NCBI GenBank assembly: GCA_026770585.1
Contig: MU646334.1
Coordinates: 197,405 to 222,643 of the forward strand
Source: Baffinella frigidus
Lineage: Eukaryota; Cryptophyceae; Cryptomonadales; Baffinellaceae
Direction of reading: 5' to 3'
DNA length: 25,239 nucleotides
In this document: in pieces, positions 1 to 8,925 of the stretch
How the letters are laid out: every line of letters begins with the position of its first letter
How positions within the stretch are numbered: the first letter of the stretch is position 1
The notes under the pieces: generated by a model
The model's input: only the letters and a program-made list of their open reading frames with translations
Database searches by the model: none
What the model was told of the DNA's origin: nothing
Program-made: the position numbers and the translations under genes

Positions 1-35
1 TCCCTCCCTCCCTAGACTGGTGGACTGCTGGAAAC

Positions 36-60
36 GGAACCTGGAAGTCGAAGACGTTGA
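36..60 (-). repeat. Downstream copy of INTS11 exon 11 end
   Basis: It repeats NVFDFQ and the CAG|GTTCC donor of exon 11 (147-225); the flanking intron (CACACAAAAAGG, GCTGGAAACGG) is duplicated as well. Confidence 0.7.
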
Positions 61-146
61 GACATAGACAGAGCTAGGGAGTGCTGGAAACGGTTGTGGT
101 CCATCCCACACAAAAAGGGTTTAGCCCATCTCACACAAAAAGGAAC

Positions 147-3100
147 CTGGAAATCGAAGACATTGCGCTTGACGAAGGTGTCCTTGATCTTCTGGTTCGT
201 CCACGAGATGAACATCTTGTAGTACCTGCCGTGGTCACGCGGCATGATGACTTGGCATGATGCCGTAACGTGATCCAGGCGCCTGGGAGAAATGGTCACG
301 TGCCATGGTCCACGTTGGACCGTTCTCAGAAGGTTGCGCTCTGGCGGAAATGATGAAATTTATTGGACACCCATAACATCTGAAATTGTCACGTGCCGCG
401 GTCAGGTGGCATGCTGACGTGGCAACAGCGATGCACGAGACACACAGAACCCCGCTAACTTGGTATGGGGGTCTCGAGGCACACCAGTTGGCCTTCTCGG
501 TGAGGCCTGCCGAGAAGTAAAAGGTCCCGCTGGTCCTAGCCTGCTCGCATTACCACACAATGGGATACGAAGGGATGTTCTGGCCAAAATTGAGCGATTT
601 CCGGTCAAAATAGGTCGCGGGGCTCTCTCACCAGTTGGCTTTCTCGGTGAGGCCTGCCGAGAAGTAGATCGGCACGTCGAGGCCTGTGCGCTCCCAGAAC
701 GCGTCGAGGAGCAGGCAGAGCTCCTGCGCGCGCCCCAGCGCGAACACCGGGATCAACACCTGCCGTCCAAGCCTACGCGTCAGTTCTTTTGATCGTAGGT
801 ATTTTGTGTGAGATGGCTTCTTCTGAGGAGGAGGACTTTAAGCTCACTCCTAGTGGCGTGCGCGGCGCGCTCGGCTGGATTCCGCTCTTTAACACACAGG
901 ATATCGCTGTTTTTATGGGTGTCCGATACACTTCAACAGCGCTTATGTGCGCACGCCCCAACGCGAATACCGGGATCAGCACCTGCCGCACCGATTAGAG
1001 TTGAAGAAACTGAGTATAGTGTAGGGGTCCGGGTTGAGTTTTGAGGGGTCAGGTGTTTTTAGTTTGAGTTTCAGGTTTAATTTTCAGGTTTTGACGTTCA
1101 GGGTTTCGGATTTAGGGGCTGGGATTTCGAGTTTTGAGTTTAGAGTTTAGGGCTCGGGTCGTGGTTCAGGGGTCAAAGATGGGGGTCAGGGTTCCTGCCG
1201 CCGGCGCGCACTCGGAGACCTGGTTCTGGAGAAAGAGGGAGAGCGAGCGAGTGTGTGTGTCTGTGTAAGATAGATAGAGATAGATAGATAGATAGAGAGA
1301 GCGAGAGAGAGGGAGGGAGAGGGAGGAAGTGAGAGGGAGGGATGGAGAGAGAGAGAGAACCAACGAGAGAGAGAGAGAGAGATAGAGAGATAGAGAGCGA
1401 TAAAGAGAGATAGTGAGAGTGAGAGAGACACAGAGAGTGAGAGTAAGAGGGACAGCGAGAGAGAGACGCGGACCTTGCCGCCGGCGCGCACACACTCGGA
1501 CACCTGGTTCAGGAGGTCGCGCTCGCGCCACCTCTTCGACTCCCGGATCGTCGTCGCGTACCTATGTCATAATTTTGGGTTAGCTCTAAGAATTTCAATT
1601 TTTTTTTTCGGGTTCAGGGGTTGGGGTTCATTTTTGGGTGGTTTAGGGTGAGGGAAACGCTTTTTGGGTGGTTTAGGGTGAGGGAAACGAATCGTGGATC
1701 GTTGTCGCGTACCTGGGCGACCGTTTCGGTTTAGCGCTAAGAATTTGAGGGATTAGAATTGAAGGGTTTAGGGTGTAGAATTTCAGGGGTTGCGGTTTGG
1801 GGATTGGGGTTTGGAGTTCGGGGGTTTCGGGTGTAGGGTAAGGAAAACGCTTCGACTCCCCTATCGTCGTCGCGTACCTAGGTGACCGTTTCGGGTTAGC
1901 ATTGCGCGTTTCGGGTTCCACACAGCGGGCTTCGAAGGAAATCAGAAATCTGGTCGAACGGTCGGCTAATGAGATGTCTGCGCACCGAGCAATTCTTAAT
2001 CAGTATCACGAAAATCTATGTACCGATCTGCGAAGCCCACTGCGTGTCTGGTTTCGGGTTTCGAATTTCGGGTTTCGGGTTTCTGGTTTCGGGTTTCGGG
2101 TTTCGGGTTTCGGGTTTCGGGTTTGGTGTTTCTTGTTTCGTGTTCCGGGTTTCGTGTTCCGGGTTTCGTGTTCCGGGTTCGGGTGCAGGGATAGGGAAAC
2201 GTACGTGCTCTCCGTGATCATGAGGTCCGGGCGCAACCTGTCGCACCGCGCCGAGCCTGCACGTGTGTTCAAGGTTTAGGTTTTAGGGTTCAGGTTCACG
2301 AAACACGAACCCCGAACCCCGGACCGGAAGCGCCGAGCCTGCACGTGCGCCAACGCCAGGTCACACGGTGTGCATAACCAGCAACATCTTCACCACCTGC
2401 TCGTGGCCGAACCCCAGAGGCACCCGTGGCTGTCAGCCGACCCTGCAAGGTCAGAAGTGGGGCGCCCCCGTCAGTACCACGCTGGACTGGACCCCGAAGG
2501 GTTTGTACCAGGGGATGAATGTATAATAGATGTAAACAGTATATGACTACATATAGGCGCAGCCTGTCGCACAGCGCCGAGCCTGCACCCCAGATCAAAC
2601 GCAGGAATGTCAGACCGCACACCCAGCAACACCATCACCACCTGCTCGCGATCCCCCCCACGCACCCGTGGCTGTCCATTGTCGACCGTTGCTGATAAAT
2701 CTTTCTGTGTGACGTTTGGCGATCGGCATCCAACTGGGCGACGCGTGTGGAAAAAGTGGCATCGATGTCAGGGGTAGGGCACCGAGGTGGCGGTCGGGTG
2801 TCATGTTGTAGTCGCCCGTGTAGAGGAAGGACTGCTGCCCGACGCGAACGTAGAACATCGCCGCACCCAACACCTGTTTAGGCTGCAGTGTTTAGGGTGT
2901 AGGGTTTGGGTTGAGGGTTGAGGGAGCATTCGGGAAATATTTCCGCAACGAGGATCTAATCCCGCCGAGAGTTCAACTTCAATACTCGCCCGGATGAGAT
3001 CTGGTGATACAGATTCCGTGTTCCTCACTTCTGACGAAATCTAGATTATTATAACCACGGCACCAGGCTTATAACCTTTCCAGACAAATACACGAGGTGG

Positions 3101-6100
3101 GGTATGTTGCGGGTACAGACGGGTCCGGCGTAGTAGGGGCGGATCTCAAAGCCCGGCCCAACTCCAACCGTATCCAGGTAAGGTTCAGTGTCTAGGCTTC
3201 TCCAGCTCTGCCTGAGTTTATTCTGGCCCGCCCTTAAAACTATTTAAGAGCAGACATCCGACACAAAAAAGCGAATATAAAGCCTTCGGGCAAGACGGAA
3301 TTCCACCTCAGGCAGCGCTAGGGTTGAGGTAAGGGACAGACGTGTCCGGCGTAGTAGGGGCGGATCTCAAAGTCCGGCGCGATGACAACCGTCTCTTCGA
3401 GGACGCACGGCGTCACCTTCATCATGCACTCTTTCACCTGTTCAGGCGGTGAGGTCAAAAAAGGCCAAAAACGCATACCAGCCCCCTGTTCTCCGAAGCC
3501 GTGCAAGGGTTTAGCCCTGGACCCCTTTCTTAAGTCATTGCTCGTACACAACCAGGATCTGGAAGTCCAGCGCGATGACAACCGTCTCTTCCAAGACGCA
3601 CGGCGTCACCTTCAACATGCACTATTTCACCTGATTAGGCGGTGAAAGGTCAAAAAACATACCAGCCCCGTGTTTTCCGAAGCCAGATTTTCGTCTCCAC
3701 CATTAACACCCTGATAAATATTCGTCTGCAACACCTCCACCCGGAGTAATCTTAGAGCGAATGGGTTTAGCCCTGGTCCCCTTTCTAAGGTCATTTCTCG
3801 TACCCAGCCAAAAACGTACTCGGGCACGTATGGGAACTAACCCGTATTCGAGGCGCTTCCAGACTTTAGGGGTTTGCAGGTGTGAAGGGGGCACACAGCG
3901 GTTAGCATATCCGTAGAAATAACCCCCACGTCCCTGCTGATTGCACACCGCAGGGTCCTATGGATTATCCACTTCTGGTTTATTCACAAATGAATCCCTG
4001 TGTAGTCCCCTGTGAGGCACCACGTAGGGGACTACGCAGGTGGATTTTCTGGCCAACTCCTAAACACAGTCGGTTACGATATCCGCAGGACCAGCCTATG
4101 CCCCTACGGCGTTTCCTACCGTAGGGTCTTGACGCTTATCCACTTGTGGGTTATCCACAAAATCTCTGTGTAGCCCCCAGTGAGGAGCGCACGATTCTCG
4201 CTCAGAATCCGACAAAAAATCCCTTGCAGCCCGCTGTGTGGGGAGGGAGCGCACTTCCAAAACCCTTTCTGCGTAACGGGGTTTAGAGGTGTGGAGGGAG
4301 CGTTCGATCCCCGCCCCCATCCCCCGTCCCTGCTCCGTCTGGGAACTAACCCGAATCCGAGGGCGTTTTCCGCCTAGAGGGTTTTAGAGGTGTGGGGCAC
4401 CTGCTGGGACGTGAAAAAGTCCTTCTCCTCACCCCTAAGCGATGAGACCTAGGACCCTACGGTAGGCAAACCGTAGGGACATAGGAGTGGCCTTACGGAT
4501 GATGTAACGGAAACTCGGGCATTTCCTGCCCAAACAACCCTTCGTAGCCCGCTGTGTGGGGAGCCACTCCAGGCCCTTGGGTGGGGTATTCCGGAGCCGT
4601 TTGCTCGTTCTTGGAGCCGTTTTTGTGCTAAAAATCGACGTTTGAGAAAGTTTTCCCATCAAAAATGACTTTTGAATACCCCCCCCTCCAGCCCTGCATG
4701 GGGAGCGCACCTGCTGGGACGTGAAAAAGTCCTTCTCCTCGATCCCGCGGCGCTCCACCGAGATCTTCCGATAGTCCTCTAACAGAATCGGCATCACCTG
4801 CACAGGTTGTGGGCCTCGCCGTGAGCTCTGGTGAGTGTACCTGAGGGAGAGTTTGGTCGGTCTGGCACTGTATATACAATCATCGCAAGGATCCGGGGTT
4901 GGTACCCGACTGGGCAGTCCTTTACCCGATTGTCATGAGTTGACTTAAAGACTGGGCAGTTACGAATCGGCATCACCTGTATGATGCCGATTCGTAACGG
5001 GTTAGTTTGCATGTAGGCTCCAGGTGAAAGAGTGCACGATGAAGGTTATGGACCTCACCGTGAGCTCTGGTGCGACGGTAGGGAAACCACGCACCATAAA
5101 CCCTGAACTTACTCCAGGCGCTACGGTACGGGTGGATCATACCACCAGCCCTCACATAAAGCTTTAGGCTTTAGGGCTTAGGGTTCATGGTTTCCCTACC
5201 GTCGGGCCTCGAGGTGAGCTCTGGTAAGTGTATGGTCCGACGGCGTAGGTTCAATAAAATCTCTTCTCCCATCTGGAGCTACGGTACGGACGGAACCCTT
5301 CAACCCTAAACCTAAACCCTTGACGTGAACCATGTGCTACGGTATGGGTGGATCATACCCACAGCATTTATCCGGGGAAACCTGTTTTTCTTTCATTTGA
5401 TGGCAATGAAAATTACTACACAATTCGTTCTTACTAGTAATATTAAAACATTCGTGTAGTAATTTTCAGTGGAATCAAATGAAAGAAAAATAGGTTTCCC
5501 CGGATAAGCATAGCACACAAGCAAACTCGCCAGCTGCGACGAGTATCCCGACGAGTTATTCATCCCGAGGCGCGCTGAGAGAACCACACGAAGATTAACA
5601 GAACCAGATATGTTGTGCACCAGAACGGTACCAAACCCGCGCAGGAAACCGTCCAATTTTTCGACACGAGGAAGCTATGCAATATTTCGATCATCGGGGG
5701 CTCTGCGCTTGGATGAGGGAGTGACCGCTTTGGTCGGGTGTGTCGCGTAGATGGGACCATCGTACCCCAGGACCTGGTGGGGTGCATCGTCCATTAATCA
5801 TACAGCACGCCCGAGAGAGAGCGGGAGAGAGAGGGAGGGCTAGGGAGGGAGAGAGAGAGATAGGCCTTTTTTTAATACCATGCCAGAGAGGGAGCGAGAG
5901 AGAGGCCTCTTTAAACACCTTGCTCCTAATCCCTAAACCCTACGCCCGAGGAGTTAACGCACCTGCGTGAATTAGGGCAGGTATACAACGATGGATAGAA
6001 AGCAAGCGAGAGGGAGAGAGGGATAGCGAGAGAGAGAGAGAGAGATGGAGAACGAAAAGGAGATAGCGGAGATAGAGAGGGATACTCCTTTCTCGAAGCT

Positions 6101-7175
6101 GACCCAGTGTCTGCACACTAGAGGGCGAGGGAGGTGTTCAGGCACTTAGCCCGAGCCCTCTCTGGACACCTTGACGTGATGGTCGGACGTCATATATGTT
6201 CAATAAAAATCTCTTTTCTGTTCACGCACCTGCGTGAAGTAGAAGAGAGGGCTAGAGAGAGGGAGAGTGGGATATCGAGCGAGCGAGCGAGCGAGAGAGA
6301 GAGAGAAAGCGAGAGAGCGAGAGCGAGAGATAGTGAGCCGGATAGAGATGCGAGAGAGAGAGAGGGATGTATCATTATGGAGAGAGAGAGGTGTTCGCGC
6401 CAACTCCGTCAACTTTGGAGCGGGAAAGAACCCGCACACATCCCATCGGTCAGCCCACAGAGACTGACATATCCCTAGCGAGAGAGGAGAGGTACGCACC
6501 TGCGTGAAGTACGGCAGCGAGCCGCAGTGGTCCAGGTGGAAGTGCGAGATGATCACCAGATCGATCAGCCCCGTGAAGTTGCCCTCCGATGAAATGTACC
6601 GGAAGTCGGGGAAGCGCCGGTGGTCGTTGTACCTGCGGGGCGCCGCCACGTGTTGGTTCTCGCGTGGGGAGGCGAGTGCTGTGGAGCAGGGATGGGGGAT
6701 GGGGGCGGGGAGCGCGGACCCTGGGTGCATGCCGCAGTCGAGCATGATGTTCTTGCCGCCCATCGTGATCTGCGTGGGAGCGGACGCATTCACTTTCACC
6801 AGACCCGTGGGGGCTTGGGGGGACACAGAGGAGGCTTTTCCTATCTGTTTCTCGAAGCTGCCCCAACCTCTACTCTCTTCTGCGCTGTGGGTTGCGGATC
6901 GCGGGAAGCTGCAGCGCAGGTTCATTTTCCGAGTGAGGAAGTTCGAGCCAGCGTGTCTTCTCCACTGCACACAGCAAGCCACGCCGTTGCTGCAGCAAGG
7001 GCCGACAAGCTGGGGCACCACATGGGCAGAACCAGGATTCCCTCTCCGGTGGAAGATCCGTGCGGTGGGGGATTGCGAGCGATCCCGGGAGAGGGGGGGT
7101 GGGGGGGCTCACAAGGATGCAGCTCTTTCCCACGTCCTGCCCTGCACCGAGCGGCACCACCTTGATCTGCGACAT
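147..7175 (-). CDS. INTS11: Integrator complex subunit 11 (INTS11/CPSF73-like RNA endonuclease), N-terminal 305 codons
   Basis: INTS11 is the metallo-beta-lactamase/beta-CASP endonuclease of the nuclear Integrator complex, which cleaves snRNA and other nascent transcripts. Exons (transcript order): 7113-7175, 6720-6769, 6500-6632, 5726-5773, 4711-4797, 3342-3437, 2783-2873, 2205-2256, 1474-1561, 632-759, 147-225. Every junction is GT..AG and phases agree, giving 305 codons without a stop. The start is the ATG of [19 protein letters not shown], the family N-terminus. Visible motifs: LDCGMH (about residues 31-36), HFHLDH (68-73), AGH with His159, YTGDYN with Asp180, and ITEST with Glu205. These are the metal ligands and beta-CASP motif A, at the spacing seen in CPSF73/INTS11. 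Exon 10 has [11 protein letters not shown]; exon 11 has SWTNQKI. The family is about 600 residues, so roughly half the gene (beta-CASP motifs B/C and the C-terminal domain) lies left of the window. Animal-type motifs such as SWTNQKI favour INTS11 over CPSF73. Identity is secure; exon edges are inferred. Confidence 0.95.
482..519 (-). repeat. Downstream copy of INTS11 exon 10 3' end
   Basis: It repeats the [10 protein letters not shown] end of exon 10 (632-759), including the TG|GTG donor join, then diverges. Confidence 0.8.
949..988 (-). repeat. Upstream copy of INTS11 exon 10 5' end
   Basis: It repeats the GGCAG|GTG acceptor and [11 protein letters not shown] codons of exon 10, then departs where QELCLLL should follow. 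The matching 3' fragment lies on the other side of the exon. Confidence 0.8.
1195..1230 (-). repeat. Downstream copy of INTS11 exon 9 3' end
   Basis: It repeats the NQVSEC..RAGG codons of exon 9 (1474-1561). A GA tract (about 1236-1465, CT on the sense strand) separates it from the exon. Confidence 0.75.
1236..1465. repeat. GA/CT microsatellite in INTS11 intron 9
   Basis: GAGA and GATA tracts on the plus strand (CT on the INTS11 sense strand). Several long open frames here are only low-complexity artefacts. Confidence 0.9.
1575..2190 (-). repeat. Degenerate telomere-like repeats in INTS11 intron 8
   Basis: GGGTTTAGGG, GGGTTTCGGG and GTGTTCCGGGTTTC variants on the plus strand surround the exon 9 echoes; the run at 2048-2180 is almost pure GGGTTTC. 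A further degenerate run is at 1020-1160 and another at 2880-2930. Confidence 0.8.
1686..1893 (-). repeat. Two upstream copies of INTS11 exon 9 5' end
   Basis: Copies at about 1686-1722 and 1848-1893 carry an acceptor (CAG or TAG) followed by GTACGCGACGA, i.e. YATTI, as in exon 9. The second extends to the GAGTCGAAG region. Telomere-like repeats lie around both. Confidence 0.75.
2325..2690 (-). repeat. Tandem copies of the INTS11 exon 8 acceptor region
   Basis: Two repeats of about 245 bp period (2325-2440 and 2572-2690) each carry GCGCCGAGCCTGCA on the plus strand, the acceptor and first codons of exon 8 (2205-2256). They share ACCACCTGCTCG and CACCCGTGGCTGTC. They extend the intron between exons 7 and 8. 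Confidence 0.65.
3112..3160 (-). repeat. Downstream copy of INTS11 exon 6 3' end
   Basis: It repeats FEIRPYYAG of exon 6 (3342-3437) and the GTCTGT donor, with the catalytic His codon changed (CAC to CCC), so it is not a usable exon end. Confidence 0.8.
3561..3634 (-). repeat. Upstream copy of INTS11 exon 6 5' part
   Basis: Over 70 bp repeat the CAG|GTG acceptor and the [20 protein letters not shown] part of exon 6 with few changes, then diverge before PDFEIRP. Exon 6 is thus flanked by an upstream head copy and a downstream tail copy. Confidence 0.85.
4396..4432 (-). repeat. Downstream copy of INTS11 exon 5 3' end
   Basis: It repeats the [10 protein letters not shown] codons and CAG|GTGC donor of exon 5 (4711-4797). 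A left-truncated CACACAGCGG-family element joins it directly at about 4433. A shorter copy of the exon's 5' end (GTGATGCCGATTC with CAG) is at 4964-4979. Confidence 0.75.
4433..4559. mobile_element. Left-truncated CACACAGCGG-family MITE
   Basis: It carries ACCCCTAAGCGATGAGACC, CCCTACGGTAGGC, GTAACGGAAACTCGGGC and the right end CCCTTCGTAGCCCGCTGTGTGG, but no left end. Further isolated ends are at 1919-1940, 3895-3905, 4215-4240, 10399-10423 and 11253-11272. Confidence 0.75.
5368..5507. mobile_element. 140 bp MITE (TTATCCGGGG family), copy 1, in INTS11 intron 4
   Basis: The ends are TTATCCGGGGAAACCT and its inverse. The inverted repeat extends about 55 bp inward (TTTTTCTTTCATTTGAT, AAAATTACTACAC) around a short AT-rich loop. 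GCAT flanks both sides (5364-5367, 5508-5511), a 4 bp target duplication. No coding capacity, so it is non-autonomous. Confidence 0.9.
5959..6242 (-). repeat. Two downstream copies of INTS11 exon 3 end in GA-rich intron
   Basis: CGCACCTGCGTGAA at 5959 and 6222 repeats the TTCACGCAG|GTGCG donor join of exon 3 (6500-6632). GA tracts (CT on the sense strand) at 5810-5920, 6000-6080 and 6240-6400 fill the rest. Confidence 0.65.
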
Positions 7176-7541
7176 GGCTGTTGCCGCGCGCGCCTGTTCC
7201 TCTTCCCCCTTCCCTCCGCTCTTGCCACCCTGGTTGAGGGTTCTTCAAAAGTCAATACGCACGAATCTGGGGGTCTCGTCCAGGTGGATCGCTCGTCAAC
7301 TTTTTGCAAAACGTGCCTTCAATAACCCTCTTGGGTTTGACCATCAAAATATCCCAGTCAGCAGTCGCACGCCGGCATCGGAGACTGGACCCTGTGTCCC
7401 CTCAGGACCAGGCCCGTGTTACCGTCGGTAACAGGGATCGACTAACCGGGACCGGGTGCTGATCCCGGGAACGGGAACAGGACCTGTCGGCGTTCCTGTG
7501 TTACACCCAATCCTGGTGTTGTCACCGTCCACGCTTCCGAC
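7176..7541. promoter_or_regulatory. Divergent intergenic region between INTS11 and the GTPase gene
   Basis: These 366 bp separate two oppositely directed start codons and must hold both promoters and 5' UTRs, possibly shared. No TATA box is obvious. A palindrome GTTACCGTCGGTAAC sits at 7418-7432, followed by a GGGAACGGGAACAGG stretch. It lacks the telomere-like arrays and MITEs that fill the introns. Transcription start sites cannot be placed from sequence. Confidence 0.45.
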
Positions 7542-8573
7542 ATGTCCAACCACGAGCTCGCGCTGCGGGTGCTGCGCGAGGCAGCGCACATGTACGACGC
7601 GACGCGCGGCAGCGGGAATGATGACGCAGAGGGCAACGACCTCCAAACGCTTGCGGCGCGCCTGACTAAGCAGGTTTGGGGATTCGCGGATTCAGGGCGC
7701 AGGCGGGGATCTCTGAGCGACCCGCAGGCACCACGTTGCACCGTGCCCCGCTCACGCCCCCCCTTCCACCCCTCCAGGATGACTTCGCCAAGGAGCTTCC
7801 TGCCGACATGCTCCGGGAATGCTCGGCTGTGCGGCCTCCCACGGTAAACACCCTACACCCCACACCCTACACCCTAAACCCTAAACCCTACACCCTACAC
7901 CCTACACCCTAAACCCTCAACCCTAAACCCTCAACCCTCAACCCTAAACCCTAAACTCTAAACCCAGGACCGGGTCACATGCTTGCTCGTCGGCAACCAC
8001 TCAGCGGGGAAGAGCAGTTTCGTGAACTGGTACGTGGGGGAACATATCCAGAGCACGAGCGTCGCGATGGAGACGGCGGGGTTCACGGTCTCGTCCCCAC
8101 ACATGCCCTCTACCCCAAGCGCAGCACAGACACCAGAGTAGTTCACGTGAATCTTGACGAGTACGATCAAGCGTGGAACGTCGCGTTTTGTAAGTTTGAA
8201 AGGAGGTCCCGCCAGGCAGCCACAGGAAGCCACATCCAGCCAGCCACCCACTGGCAGACAGCCAGACAGCCAGACAGCCAGCAACCCACACACTCGCATC
8301 TCCCTCAGCTGCATCGCATTCTTCCAACCATGCCACGTCTCCTGCACTGCCCCGCTACAGCAACCGAGCACGCTGCGCTCACGCCCGAAGCGCGAGATCC
8401 TGATTTGGACCCTCCACCCTTCACCCTACATCCTGAAACCTCAAAATCAACCCCTCAAAACCTGAACCCCACACTCTGAACCCCAAACCCTGAACCCTAA
8501 ACCCCGGGGCGGCAGGTTGTGCGGAAGGGCAAGAAGCGCAGACGCCAGCGTGGTTTACATGTCTTGACGAGGA

Positions 8574-8618
<45 letters not shown>

Positions 8619-8879
8619 TCAGCAAGCCACAGCCATCCAGCCAGCCTGAACCATAATTCTTCCTGATCCCAAAACACCGCATCTCAACACCGAACACCAC
8701 GGCAGGTTGTGCGGAAGGGCAAGAAGCGGGTGGAGTGGCGGGGCAAGCAGACTGCTAGCTCGTTCCCGCACCTCGAGCATGTGGTGAGGGTTTACCTGAA
8801 CCCTACACCCTGAACCCTGAACCCTGAACCCTGAACCCTGATCCCTAGACCCTCAACACTCAACCCTGACCCCTAACCC

Positions 8880-8925
<46 letters not shown>

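Noticed and set aside
1166-1531. Ser/Leu-rich minus-strand frames of over 100 codons
   Set aside because: Products of the GA/CT microsatellite; three overlapping frames are open at once, which marks low complexity.
6200-7021. 273-codon minus-strand open frame as a single intronless gene
   Set aside because: It is exons 2 and 3 of INTS11 plus open intron sequence; the conserved parts stop at GT donors, and the GA tract gives an artificial Ser/Leu tail.
6504-7325. 273-codon plus-strand open frame
   Set aside because: It is antisense to INTS11 exons 1-3, which carry clear family motifs; the plus-strand translation is low-complexity and unlike any family.
8154-8465. Plus-strand frame rich in Gln/Pro
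   Set aside because: It lies in intron 3 of the GTPase gene and is made of CAGC/CCAG repeats and telomere-like sequence; it has no motif and no splice partner.
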